In this document: piece by piece, positions 1-8,808 of the stretch | How the letters are laid out: each line of letters opens with the position of its first letter | Numbering within the stretch: the stretch's first letter is position 1 | Origin: Litorilinea aerophila | GTDB taxonomy: Bacteria > Chloroflexota > Anaerolineae > Caldilineales > Caldilineaceae | DNA length: 50,668 nt | Direction: 5' to 3' | Assembly: GCF_006569185.2 (NCBI RefSeq) | Contig: NZ_VIGC02000038.1 | Span: forward strand, 1 to 50,668 | Made by a program: the position numbers and the translations under genes | The notes under the pieces: model-generated | Databases searched by the model: none | What the model was told of the DNA's origin: nothing | The model's input: only the letters and a program-made list of their open reading frames with translations

Positions 1-45
1 AGAGGGCACCGGGAATTTCCGCCGGGGTATTTACGCCAGACTGTA
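1..45. repeat. Dispersed palindromic repeat, right half (truncated by window start)
   Basis: This stretch matches the right end of the complete copies at 2803-2887 and 46040-46276. It shares the core GTATTTACGCC followed by an ACTGTA terminus. Only the half 3' of the central dyad is present, because the window begins inside the element. A complete copy has inverted ends built around GTAAAT-CC-CGGCAGAAATTC. No coding capacity was seen. Confidence 0.8.
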
Positions 46-96
46 ATCGCCCATTACCTGTAATCGCACCTTACATCGAGCAGAAGGAACACAACC

Positions 97-615
97 ATGC
101 AGGAACGAGTTGGAGCTGTCACCTTGAAGGGAACCCCCCTGACCGTGTTGGGAACGCCGGTGCAGGTGGGGGAGCAGGCGCCTGAAGTGACCCTGGCCAC
201 AGGCATGACCACCAGCGCCCGGCTGTTGGCCGACAGCGCCGGCAAGATTCGACTGGTCAGCGTGGTGCCCAGCATCGACACCGGCATCTGTGATGCCCAG
301 ACCCGGCGCATGAATGAAGAGGCGGCCCGGCTGGGCGAGCAAGTGGTGGTGCTGACGGTCAGTGCCGATCTGCCCATGGCCCAGAGCCGGTGGTGCGGTG
401 CCGCCGGTGTGGAGCGTGTCCGCATGTTGTCTGACCACAAGGAGATGGCCTTTGGCCAGGCCTACGGCACCTGGGTCAAGGAGCTGCGCCTGAACCAGCG
501 GGCCATCTTCATCATCGATGCCCAGGACACGGTGCGCTACGCGGAGTATGTGCCGGAGATCGCCCAGCACCCGGACTACGACGGCGCCCTGCAGGCGTTG
601 CAGGCCCTGCTCTAG
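97..615 (+). CDS. tpx: Thiol peroxidase (atypical 2-Cys peroxiredoxin)
   Basis: Reduces hydrogen peroxide and alkyl peroxides in the cytoplasm using thioredoxin as electron donor. The 172-residue length is normal for Tpx. The peroxidatic cysteine is Cys65 in [13 protein letters not shown], and the resolving cysteine is Cys100 in [13 protein letters not shown]; a 34-35 residue separation is typical of the family. The ATG is preceded by AAGGA at good spacing. The partner enzyme trxB lies at the other end of the window. The gene seems monocistronic, with the plsY-like gene about 90 bases downstream on the same strand. Confidence 0.95.
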   Translation: MQERVGAVTLKGTPLTVLGTPVQVGEQAPEVTLATGMTTSARLLADSAGKIRLVSVVPSIDTGICDAQTRRMNEEAARLGEQVVVLTVSADLPMAQSRWCGAAGVERVRMLSDHKEMAFGQAYGTWVKELRLNQRAIFIIDAQDTVRYAEYVPEIAQHPDYDGALQALQALL

Positions 616-707
616 AGCAGGCTGCCCCTGCCTTCCCTGGACGATGGGGTTCATCCTCGCCCAATCGGACCAGCCAACTCTGACCAGCCAACAAGGAGTC
701 ACGCACC

Positions 708-1376
708 ATGATCTGGCTGTTTGCACCGGCCGCCGCTCTGATCGGCTATCTGCTGGGTTCGATTCCCGTGGGATTGTTGGTCTGCCGGCTTTACGGCGTG
801 GACATTCGCCAGGTGGGTAGCGGCCGGATCGGCGGCACCAATGCCTGGCGTGCTGCCGGCTTGAAGGCGGCCATCCCCACCATCGTGGGGGATGCGGTGA
901 AGGGCGCCGTGGCCATCGGCCTGGCTACCTGGCTCTTTGGCCTCCTCTTCCCCGAGCCGGCCACCATGGCCCCGGACCTGGCCATCCAGCGGCTGATGGC
1001 CCTGCATCTGGCCCAGGCCCTGGCCGGTGGGCTGGCTGTGGTGGGCCACAACTGGTCCATTTTCCTGGGCTTCAAGGGGGGCGCCGGTGGCATCACCACC
1101 GCGGCCACCACCATGGCCCTCTACCCGCCCGTGGGGGGCATGGTCTGGCTCATCGGCGGCTTTCTCATCTGGTGGAGTCGGATCGCCGCCATCGGCACCT
1201 TTGCTGTAGGGGTGAGCAGTTTTGCCATCTTCCTGATGCTGGCGGTGGAGGACTGGATCACCTACTGGCCCTACGTCCTCTACGGCGTGATCGTGCTGGT
1301 TGCCGTGTTGGTTGCGCTGCGGCCCAACCGGGAACGGTTGAAGGAAGGCAACGAGCGAGTGATCACCCTCTGGTGA
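708..1376 (+). CDS. plsY: PlsY-like glycerol-3-phosphate acyltransferase (divergent motifs)
   Basis: Predicted integral membrane acyltransferase that transfers an acyl group from acyl-phosphate to glycerol-3-phosphate, the first step of phospholipid synthesis. The 222 residues carry about five to six hydrophobic segments. The three family motifs are recognisable: GSGRIGGTN (usual GSGNIGATN), GHNWSIFLGFKGGAGG (usual GHxFPxFLGFKGGKG), and a C-terminal NRERLKEGNE. The changed Asn/Ala/Lys positions are unusual, so this could be a paralogue with altered substrate use. A clear AAGGAG ribosome site precedes the ATG. A strong terminator hairpin follows before the convergent sqdB gene. Confidence 0.85.
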   Translation: MIWLFAPAAALIGYLLGSIPVGLLVCRLYGVDIRQVGSGRIGGTNAWRAAGLKAAIPTIVGDAVKGAVAIGLATWLFGLLFPEPATMAPDLAIQRLMALHLAQALAGGLAVVGHNWSIFLGFKGGAGGITTAATTMALYPPVGGMVWLIGGFLIWWSRIAAIGTFAVGVSSFAIFLMLAVEDWITYWPYVLYGVIVLVAVLVALRPNRERLKEGNERVITLW

Positions 1377-1426
1377 CCCCCATCTCCGTCTCACCTGAAG
1401 ACGACCGGGCCTGGCCCGAACGCGCA

Positions 1427-1460
1427 GGCGGGGCCGCTGCCATCTGGCAGCGGCCCCGCC
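1427..1460. terminator. Strong GC-rich hairpin between convergent plsY and sqdB
   Basis: A perfect 15-bp stem (GGCGGGGCCGCTGCC with its complement) encloses an ATCT loop. It sits between the 3' ends of two convergent genes. It lacks a long U tract on either strand, so it is either a bidirectional terminator-like structure or a transcript-end stabiliser. Confidence 0.6.
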
Positions 1461-1513
1461 CGTTACTTGCGCCGTTTGGTCGCCTGGCCGTGTCCGGAGC
1501 CGTGTGGGACGGC

Positions 1514-2764
1514 TCAGGCCGGCTCCATGGCCTTGGCCTGGGTCGGGTGGACGGCCACCGGCTCGGCTGCGCCGGTGCGGTCCAGGGGAATGTCGGCCCG
1601 CCAGCGGGAATCGCTGATGATTTTTTCCACGTTGCAGCGATCCTTGTAGCGTTCCGCCACCTCGTAGACCTCGGTCAGGAGGCCTTCGTTCAGGGTGGTG
1701 GGGTTGAGGCCCAGGGCCAGGAACTGATCGTTGCGCACCACCAGCTCGTTTTCCAGGGATTCGTTGCGGGGGTTGATGTAGTAGCGGATCTCGGCCCCCG
1801 TGAGCCGGGAGACGATCTGGGCCAGCTCTCGCACCCGGTGGGTTTCGGTGGTCTGGTTGAAGATCTTCACCCGTTCGCCCTTGGCCGGCGGGTGGCTCAC
1901 CGCCAGGGAGATGCAGCGCACCGAGTCCTGGATGTGGATGAAGGCCCGGGTCTGGCCGCCCGTGCCGTAGACCGTCAGCGGGTGGCCCACCGCAGCCTGG
2001 ACCAGGAAGCGGTTGAGCACGGTGCCGTAGTCGCCCTCGTAGTCAAACCGGTTGATCAGGGCCGGGTCCATCATGGTCTCTTCCGTGTTGGTACCCCAGA
2101 CCACGCCCTGGTGCAGGTCGGTGATGCGGACGCCGTCGTTCTTGTTGTAGTAGTAGAAGAGCAGCGCGTCCAGGGTTTTGGTCATGTGGTAGATGCTGCC
2201 CGGGTGGGGCGGGTAGGGGATCTCGATCTCCCGGTCCTGGCCGTCGATGTTGACCCGCACGTTGAGGTAGCCCTCGGGGATGGTCATGCCTGCGGTGCCG
2301 TAGCCGTAGACACCCATGGTGCCCAGGTGTACCAGGTGGATGTCCAGCCCCGACTCCACAATGGCACAGAGGACATTGTGGGTGCCGTTGACGTTGTTGT
2401 CCACGGTGTAGCGCTTGTGCCGGGGGGACTTCATGGAGTAGGGGGCGGCCCGCTGTTCCGCGAAATGGATGATGGTCTGAGGCTTGAGGTCGCTGATGAG
2501 CTCTTCCAGCTCGTGGTAGTCCTTGGCGATATCCAGGTTGACGTAGCCGATGGTCTTGCCCGTGATCCGCTTCCACGCCTGAAGCCGATGCTCGATGGTC
2601 TCAATGGGGGTGAGAGACTGGCAGCCCAGTTCCACGTCAATCTTACGCCGGGACAGGTTGTCCACGATGGTCACGTCATAGCCCTCGTTGGACAGGCGAA
2701 GGCTGGTGGGCCATCCACAGAAGCCATCGCCACCGAGTACGATAATTTTCCCTTTGCCGCTCAT
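1514..2764 (-). CDS. sqdB: UDP-sulfoquinovose synthase
   Basis: Short-chain dehydrogenase-family enzyme that makes UDP-sulfoquinovose from UDP-glucose and sulfite, the head-group donor for the sulfolipid SQDG. The protein is 416 residues. The N-terminal NAD-binding motif GGDGFCGWPTSLRLS is the SQD1 signature. The catalytic YHMTK (Tyr-x3-Lys) follows in mid-protein, and later blocks such as DLHQGVVWGTNTEET and TGGQTRAFIHIQD match the plant and cyanobacterial enzymes. The chosen ATG has AAGGAG about nine bases upstream; a GTG 36 bases earlier has no ribosome site. The sulfoquinovosyltransferase gene lies divergently next door, which strongly supports the function. Confidence 0.95.
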   Translation of the reverse strand: MSGKGKIIVLGGDGFCGWPTSLRLSNEGYDVTIVDNLSRRKIDVELGCQSLTPIETIEHRLQAWKRITGKTIGYVNLDIAKDYHELEELISDLKPQTIIHFAEQRAAPYSMKSPRHKRYTVDNNVNGTHNVLCAIVESGLDIHLVHLGTMGVYGYGTAGMTIPEGYLNVRVNIDGQDREIEIPYPPHPGSIYHMTKTLDALLFYYYNKNDGVRITDLHQGVVWGTNTEETMMDPALINRFDYEGDYGTVLNRFLVQAAVGHPLTVYGTGGQTRAFIHIQDSVRCISLAVSHPPAKGERVKIFNQTTETHRVRELAQIVSRLTGAEIRYYINPRNESLENELVVRNDQFLALGLNPTTLNEGLLTEVYEVAERYKDRCNVEKIISDSRWRADIPLDRTGAAEPVAVHPTQAKAMEPA

Positions 2765-2802
2765 ACTGCTTGTGTCTCCTTCTCTAAAGGCCAGGTTCAC
2801 CT

Positions 2803-2887
2803 AGTAAATCCCGGCAGAAATTCGCCGAAGCTCTCCGCCAGAGGTCATGCCGTCGAATTTCTGCCGTGGTATTTACGCCAAACTGTA
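2803..2887. repeat. Dispersed palindromic repeat, short complete copy
   Basis: This 85-bp copy has inverted ends: AGTAAATCCCGGCAGAAATTC at the left and GAATTTCTGCCGTGGTATTTAC at the right, then GCCAAACTGTA. It sits between divergent sqdB and sqdX, just upstream of the sqdB start. Other copies are at 1-45, 46040-46276 and 50612-50668. It is non-coding and MITE- or REP-like. Confidence 0.85.
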
Positions 2888-2938
2888 CCAGGAACTCGTG
2901 CATCCCTGCCGTGCTCGGCAGCCGATGTTGGATTCCAT

Positions 2939-2977
2939 GCCGTATTACACCACGTGCCGTATTACGTGCCGTATTAC
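2939..2977. repeat. Three short direct repeats of GCCGTATTAC
   Basis: The decamer GCCGTATTAC occurs at 2939-2948, 2956-2965 and 2968-2977 in the sqdB-sqdX intergenic region. Spacings are unequal (17 and 12 bases). The repeats lie 150-190 bases upstream of sqdX, so they could be protein-binding sites, or debris next to the palindromic element. Confidence 0.6.
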
Positions 2978-3126
2978 ATCACGTAGAGGATAAAGCATGC
3001 GCGACATTTGGCCAAATACTGGCGCCCATCCTCGCGATTCAGGGACCACAGTTGGCCTGTGGTAGAATGGGGTGGCGGCCGTGGGCGCACGGCCGGAAGA
3101 ATGATTACCCAGCGAGGTGGTTGGCC

Positions 3127-4320
3127 ATGTACGGCGAGGATCGGCCTTTAAAGATTGCGATTTTTACCGAAACTTTTCTGCCCAAGATCGACGGCATCGT
3201 CAGCATTCTCTGCCTGATGTTGCAGCGTTTCCAGGAGCTGGGCCACCAGGCCATCCTCTTCGGCCCGCCCGGCGGCCCGCCGGAGTACGCAGGCACCGAG
3301 GTGGTGGGCGTGGGCGGCCCCCGCTTCCCCTTCTACCCGGAGCTGCGCATCAACATTCCTCGTCGCCGGGTCTGGCAACGGGTCTCCCAGTTCCAGCCGG
3401 ACCTGATCCACGTGGTCAACCCCTTCTTCCTGGGGCCCTTTGGCCTCTCCTACGCCCGGCGGCTGCAGGTGCCCACCCTGGCTTCCTTTCATACGGATGT
3501 GGCCCGCTACGCCCGCTACTACGGGGCCGGTATCCTGGCCCCTCTGCTGTGGCGCTACATGCGCACCCTCCACAACCAGGCCGATGTGAACCTTTGCCCC
3601 TCCACCGCGGTGCGTCAGGAGCTGCGGCGACATGGCTTCCGGCGGGTGCGCTGGTGGAAGCGGGGCATCGACACCGACCGCTTCTGCCCTGGCCCGCGGG
3701 ATCCGGCCATGCGGGCCCGCCTGACCGACGGTCACCCCGATGATTTCCTGGTCATCAACGTGGGACGCCACTCGCCGGAGAAGGGCCTGAAAGAGCTGCG
3801 GGATCACCTCTTCCCCCAGCCGGGCCTGCGCCTGGCCCTCATCGGCGGCGGCCCCAGCCACGAGCAGCTCAAAGAGCACTTCCGGGGCACGCCCACCGTC
3901 TTCCCCGGTTATTTGAAGGGCGACAAGCTGGTGGCGGCCTACCGCGCCGCCGACGCGTTTCTCTTCCCCTCCACCACCGAGACCTTTGGACTGGTGGCCC
4001 TGGAAGCCATGGCCTGCCGGGTGCCGGTCATTGCGGCCCGGAGCGGCGGCGTGGTGGATACGGTGGTGGACGGCATCAACGGCCTCTTCTTTGATCCAGA
4101 CCAGCCCGAGCAGATGGGCGTGTTGGTGCGCCGGTTGCGGGAGAACCCGGACTATCGGGAGCAATTGGCCGAAAACGGCCTGGCCCACGCCCGCAGCCGC
4201 TCCTGGCGGGCCACCATGGACCAGCTGGTGGAATACTACCGCAAGGCCATCCGCGTCTTCCGCCAGGAGCAGATGCGCACCCGGATTCGCCCCACCCTCC
4301 ACGGCCAGCCAGCCGGGTAG
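3127..4320 (+). CDS. sqdX: Sulfoquinovosyltransferase (sulfolipid synthase), GT4 family
   Basis: Transfers sulfoquinovose from UDP-sulfoquinovose to diacylglycerol at the cytoplasmic membrane face, completing SQDG. The protein is 397 residues with a GT-B fold. The N-terminal IAIFTETFLPKIDGIV, then DLIHVVNPFFLGPFG and SFHTDVARYARYYG, are typical of SQD2/SqdX. The donor-binding C-terminal half carries a TETFGLVALEAMACRVPVI block with the GT4 E-x7-E pattern. The reading frame is open further upstream, but the ATG used here begins the conserved domain and has GAGGTGG just before it. The divergent sqdB neighbour fixes the pathway. Other GT4 roles are possible but less likely. Confidence 0.9.
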   Translation: MYGEDRPLKIAIFTETFLPKIDGIVSILCLMLQRFQELGHQAILFGPPGGPPEYAGTEVVGVGGPRFPFYPELRINIPRRRVWQRVSQFQPDLIHVVNPFFLGPFGLSYARRLQVPTLASFHTDVARYARYYGAGILAPLLWRYMRTLHNQADVNLCPSTAVRQELRRHGFRRVRWWKRGIDTDRFCPGPRDPAMRARLTDGHPDDFLVINVGRHSPEKGLKELRDHLFPQPGLRLALIGGGPSHEQLKEHFRGTPTVFPGYLKGDKLVAAYRAADAFLFPSTTETFGLVALEAMACRVPVIAARSGGVVDTVVDGINGLFFDPDQPEQMGVLVRRLRENPDYREQLAENGLAHARSRSWRATMDQLVEYYRKAIRVFRQEQMRTRIRPTLHGQPAG

Positions 4321-4437
4321 TCCCTCTGCCGGGCTCCGGATTCGCCGGTGTTGCCCCTGGGTCAGCAGGCTCCACTGAATGGATGAGCCAGGGGCCATTC
4401 ACCCCGTTGAGGGCGTTTTAACGCACTTGGGGTGTGC

Positions 4438-4466
4438 CAGCCGATGATTGAAATCATCGGCCCAAG
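4438..4466. repeat. 29-bp palindromic repeat, copy A
   Basis: CAGCCGATGATTGAAATCATCGGCCCAAG contains an 8-bp stem (CCGATGAT/ATCATCGG) around TGAA. A near-identical copy, including the flanks, is at 27867-27895. It lies in the 386-base gap between sqdX and livG. No gene was seen in that gap; its other content is a promoter about 140 bases further on. Confidence 0.7.
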
Positions 4467-4606
4467 CCGGCCACGGCCGCATGCAGCGCGAACTCTCCTC
4501 GCTTCAGCGGTGGTATCCATACTGCACGGACGCTGCCCCGTATGGAAACCGGACCTATGGCCCTGCCCCCGGACGACATTGAGATACACCCCAGGTTTAC
4601 CGCTAC

Positions 4607-4634
4607 TTGCCTACTCCTGCAAAATTGTTACAAT
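4607..4634 (+). promoter_or_regulatory. Sigma70-like promoter for livGFHM
   Basis: TTGCCT, a 16-base spacer and TACAAT lie about 73 bases upstream of the livG start, in otherwise non-coding DNA. Confidence 0.55.
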
Positions 4635-4706
4635 GGGCCAGATCGAATTGTCATCATTGTTGCCATCTGTCCGGTCGGTGATGGATGCCAGCCATTGCAG
4701 GAGGGA

Positions 4707-5491
4707 ATGAATTTGAATGGACAAGAGCAGGTGATCCTGAGCGTACAGGACGTGCACAAACACTTCGGCGGTTTGAAGGCGGTGAACGGCGTCTCCTTTC
4801 AGGTTCAACGGGGAAAGATCACCGGCCTGATCGGCCCCAACGGCGCGGGAAAGACCACCACCTTCAACATCATCTCCGGCTTCTACCGGCCCGATGCCGG
4901 CCAGGTCCTCTTCAACGGGGCTCGCATCGATGGCCTGCCCCCCCACCGGGTCTTCCATCACGGCCTCTGCCGGACCTTTCAGATCTCCCGGGAATTAAAA
5001 TTGATGACGGTGATGGAGAACCTGCTCCTGGTGCCAGCCGGCCAGAAGGGGGAGAACCTCTTTGCCTCCTGGTTCCTGCCCGGCCAGGTGCGGGCTCAGG
5101 AACGGACCCTGCGGGCCAAGGCCCTGGAGATCCTGGAGTTTGTGGGCCTGGCCCATCTACAAAACGAGTATGCCGCCGGGCTCTCAGGAGGCCAGAAGCG
5201 GCTGTTGGAGCTGGCTCGGACCATGATGGCCGATCCCCAAATGGTGCTGCTGGACGAGCCCGGCGCCGGTGTCAACCCCACCCTGATGCGCCGCATCGCC
5301 GGCTACATCCGCAGCCTGGCCACGGACCGGGGCATCACCGTCTTGCTGATCGAACACGACATGGACCTGGTCATGAACGTCTGCGACTGGATCGTGGTGA
5401 TGAGCAGCGGGCAGAAGCTGGCCGAAGGGACCCCCGACCAGGTGCGACAAAATCCAGCCGTCCTCGAAGCCTACCTGGGGGGGCAAAACCG

Positions 5492-5495
<4 letters not shown>
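4707..5495 (+). CDS. livG: Branched-chain amino acid-type ABC transporter ATP-binding protein LivG
   Basis: Cytoplasmic ATPase subunit of a HAAT-family importer. The 262-residue protein has Walker A GPNGAGKTT, the signature LSGGQKRLLELAR, Walker B MVLLDEPGAGVNP and the switch IEHDMDLVM; the long insert between the Walker motifs is typical of LivG. GGAGGG lies almost against this ATG, so a TTG six bases later is an alternative start. The gene is first in the livG-F-H-M set, and its stop overlaps the livF start by four bases (ATGA). Confidence 0.93.
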
Positions 5496-6196
<701 letters not shown>

Positions 6197-6199
6197 GCC

Positions 6200-7111
6200 A
6201 TGGCCGAATTGATTGTCTACGGAATCATCCTGGGCAGTATCATCACCCTGGGCGCCGTGGGTCTGACCCTGATCTACGGCATCGTGAACTTCGCCAACTT
6301 TGCCCATGGGGACCTCATGACCCTGGGCGCCTACATCGTCTTTTTTCTGGTCACCGCGGCCCTGCCGGCCCTGGGCATCGTGGAGACGCCCCTGTCGCCC
6401 CTCTCTTTCGGCTGGGTGACCCTCCTGGCCATCATCCCCGCCATGCTCCTGACCGGCCTCATCGCCATTGTGGCCGACCGGCTGGTCTACAGCCGGCTGC
6501 GGGCCCTGCGGGTACGTTCGGTGATGATTGCCATCGCCTCCCTGGCCGTCGCCTTTATCATGCGCAGCGTGATCTACCTGGCCTTCGGCGCCGACTTCTA
6601 CCTCTACGCCAAGGGCCTGCGCACCACCTGGCGGCTTCCCCTGGATATTCGCCTGCGGCCCGACCAGCTGGTAATCTTCATCCTGGCCTGGACGCTGGTG
6701 ATCGGCCTCTACCTCTTCCTGCACCGGACCCGCACCGGCAAGGCCTTGCGGGCCATGGCCGACAACCCGGACCTGGCCCGGGCGTGTGGCATTGCCACCG
6801 AGCGCATGGTGGCGCTGACCTGGTTCATCGGCGGCAGCCTGGCCGCGGCGGGCGGCATCATGCTGGGCATCGACTCCCAGGTGTGGCCGGAAATGGGCTG
6901 GACCTTCCTGTTGCCCCTCTTCGCCGCGGTGATCGTGGGCGGCGTGGGGAACATCTACGGCGCGCTGGTGGGCGGCCTGCTCCTGGGCATCGTCCAGCAG
7001 GTGTCTACCGCGTTCCTCTCCCCCTCCTATAAGCCTGCCGTGGCCTTCATCATCTTGATCCTGGTCCTGTTGATTCGCCCCCAGGGCATTTTGGGAGGGA
7101 GCAAACAATGA
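6200..7111 (+). CDS. livH: Branched-chain amino acid-type ABC transporter permease LivH
   Basis: Membrane permease of 303 residues with about eight hydrophobic helices. The N-terminal VGLTLIYGIVNFANFAHGDL is the LivH hallmark. TGKALRAMADNPDLARACGI is the cytoplasmic EAA-like coupling loop that contacts the ATPases. The C-terminal LLIRPQGILGG is typical. It starts three bases after livF and overlaps livM by four, so it belongs to the same operon. The substrate could be amino acids, urea or short amides; the sequence alone does not decide. Confidence 0.92.
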   Translation: MAELIVYGIILGSIITLGAVGLTLIYGIVNFANFAHGDLMTLGAYIVFFLVTAALPALGIVETPLSPLSFGWVTLLAIIPAMLLTGLIAIVADRLVYSRLRALRVRSVMIAIASLAVAFIMRSVIYLAFGADFYLYAKGLRTTWRLPLDIRLRPDQLVIFILAWTLVIGLYLFLHRTRTGKALRAMADNPDLARACGIATERMVALTWFIGGSLAAAGGIMLGIDSQVWPEMGWTFLLPLFAAVIVGGVGNIYGALVGGLLLGIVQQVSTAFLSPSYKPAVAFIILILVLLIRPQGILGGSKQ

Positions 7112-8076
7112 CGCTGGCCGGTATCCTCGCCATTCTGGTTCAGTTCGCCGTGGTAGCGACCATCTACGCCATCTTCAGCCTGGCCCTCAACGTCCACTGG
7201 GGCTATAGCGGCCTCTTCAACATCGGCGTGGCCGGCTTCTTTGCCGTGGGCGCCTACACCTCGGCCCTGGTGACCATGAGTCCCGCCACGGGGGAGCAGG
7301 CTCAGTACATCAACCAGGTGGTGGCCCTGGGCCAGCCCTTCGTGGTGGGCCTCCTGGCGGCCGGCCTGATGGCAGGCATTGTTGCCTTTCTCATCGGCTT
7401 TCCCACCCTGCGCCTGCGGGACGACTACCTGGCCATCAGCACCATTGGCATCGCAGAAACCATCCGCCTCATCTTCAACACCGAGCGCTGGCTGGCCAAC
7501 GGCGCCCGGGGGCTGGTGGGCATTCCCCAGCCCCTCCAGGGCCTGGTGCCGCCGGCCCGTTACAACTGGATCTACCTGGCCATCGTGGTGGTGGTATTGA
7601 TCCTGGTTTACATCGCCATCGAGCGGGGCATTCGCTCGCCCTGGGGCCGGGTGCTGCGGGCCATCCGGGAGGACGAGGTGGTGGCCGAAGCCATGGGCAA
7701 GGATGTCTTCTGGTTCAAGATGCAGGCCTTTGTGGTGGGCGCGGTGGTGATGGGCATTGGCGGCGCGCTCTACGCCCACTTTACCCGGGCCATCGACCCC
7801 ACCGTCTTCGAGCCCTTATTCGGGACATTCCTGGTGTGGGTGATGTTGATCCTGGGGGGCAGCGGCAACAACCGGGGCGCCATCCTGGGGGCTTTCATCG
7901 TCTGGGGCATCTGGTCGGGCACCAACGTGATGGTGCGCCGGATGGTGCCGGTGGAATACATGGCCCAGGCGCCCTACATCCGGCTGATGCTGATCGGCCT
8001 GCTGCTCATCCTCATCCTGCTCCTGCGTCCCCAGGGGATCCTGGGCGAGGAGAAGGAGGTCTCGCGCCTCCAGTAG
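7108..8076 (+). CDS. livM: Branched-chain amino acid-type ABC transporter permease LivM
   Basis: Second permease, 322 residues. SLALNVHWGYSGLFNIGVAGF matches the LivM N-terminal signature, and GRVLRAIREDEVVAEAMGKD is the cytoplasmic coupling loop. The protein ends with LLLRPQGILGEEKEV, as expected. Its start overlaps the livH stop (ATGA). It is the last gene of the transporter set; the next gene, a methyltransferase, begins 39 bases later and may be co-transcribed. Confidence 0.92.
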   Translation: MTLAGILAILVQFAVVATIYAIFSLALNVHWGYSGLFNIGVAGFFAVGAYTSALVTMSPATGEQAQYINQVVALGQPFVVGLLAAGLMAGIVAFLIGFPTLRLRDDYLAISTIGIAETIRLIFNTERWLANGARGLVGIPQPLQGLVPPARYNWIYLAIVVVVLILVYIAIERGIRSPWGRVLRAIREDEVVAEAMGKDVFWFKMQAFVVGAVVMGIGGALYAHFTRAIDPTVFEPLFGTFLVWVMLILGGSGNNRGAILGAFIVWGIWSGTNVMVRRMVPVEYMAQAPYIRLMLIGLLLILILLLRPQGILGEEKEVSRLQ

Positions 8077-8115
8077 GCAGCCCATGGCAGCAGGAAACAA
8101 GGGGAACAACGGACT

Positions 8116-8781
8116 GTGACAGACCGGGAAGCGCCGTCCGCAGCCGGCAGGCCTCCAGGCCGCACGGGGCTGCGGCGGCGTATCTTTGCCTGGGTTCATG
8201 CCCGGGGTGTACCGGAATACGACCGGTTGGTGGCTGCCCGTAAGCGGGAGCTCTTCCGCACCCTCGCCGGGGACGTCCTGGAGATCGGGGCGGGCAGCGG
8301 CGCCAACCTGCCCTATCTTCCGGATGGGGTCAACCTGATTGCCCTGGAGCCCAACCTGCACATGCATCCCTACCTGGAGCAGGCGGCCCGGCAGTCGGGC
8401 CGGCCCGTGGATATCCGGGTGGGCACCATTGAAACCCTGGATCTGCCGCCGGAAAGCCTGGACGGGGTGGTGAGCACCCTGACCCTCTGCTCGGTGGACG
8501 ACCTGGAGCAGGCCCTGGCCGTGGTCCTCCGGGTGCTGAAGCCCGGCGGCCGCTTCGTCTTCCTGGAGCACGTGGCTGCACCGCCCCACACCTGGCAGCG
8601 CCGGTTCCAGGATTGGCTGCAGCCCGCCTGGAGCTTTGTGGCGGACGGCTGCCATCCCAACCGGGAGACGGACCAGGCCATCCAGCGGGCCGGCTTTGCC
8701 TGGGTGGAGCTGGAGCGCTTTCACCTACCCCTGGGCCTGGCCAGCCCCCACATTGCGGGGGTGGCCGTCAAAGGCCCCTGA
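8116..8781 (+). CDS. Class I SAM-dependent methyltransferase
   Basis: A 221-residue Rossmann-fold methyltransferase. Motif I is VLEIGAGSGANLPYL (about residues 54-68), the acidic strand-2 end is ALEPN, and post-motif LKPGGRFVFLEHV is typical of UbiE/METTL7-like small-molecule or lipid methyltransferases. The C-terminal half (DWLQPAWSFVADGCHPNRET) resembles METTL7-type enzymes. The start is GTG. The substrate is not evident from the neighbours (livM and a YibE/F protein), so it is left unnamed. Confidence 0.8.
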   Translation: MTDREAPSAAGRPPGRTGLRRRIFAWVHARGVPEYDRLVAARKRELFRTLAGDVLEIGAGSGANLPYLPDGVNLIALEPNLHMHPYLEQAARQSGRPVDIRVGTIETLDLPPESLDGVVSTLTLCSVDDLEQALAVVLRVLKPGGRFVFLEHVAAPPHTWQRRFQDWLQPAWSFVADGCHPNRETDQAIQRAGFAWVELERFHLPLGLASPHIAGVAVKGP

Positions 8782-8808
8782 CCCCGCGTCCAGACACGAG
8801 ATCAAGGC

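Noticed and set aside
1172-2986. Long plus-strand open frame antisense to sqdB
   Set aside because: It is a high-GC shadow of sqdB with no recognisable domains, and it spans the terminator and the repeat element.
3038-3068. Promoter for sqdX ending in TAGAAT
   Set aside because: No -35 hexamer at acceptable spacing was found, so it was not listed as a feature.
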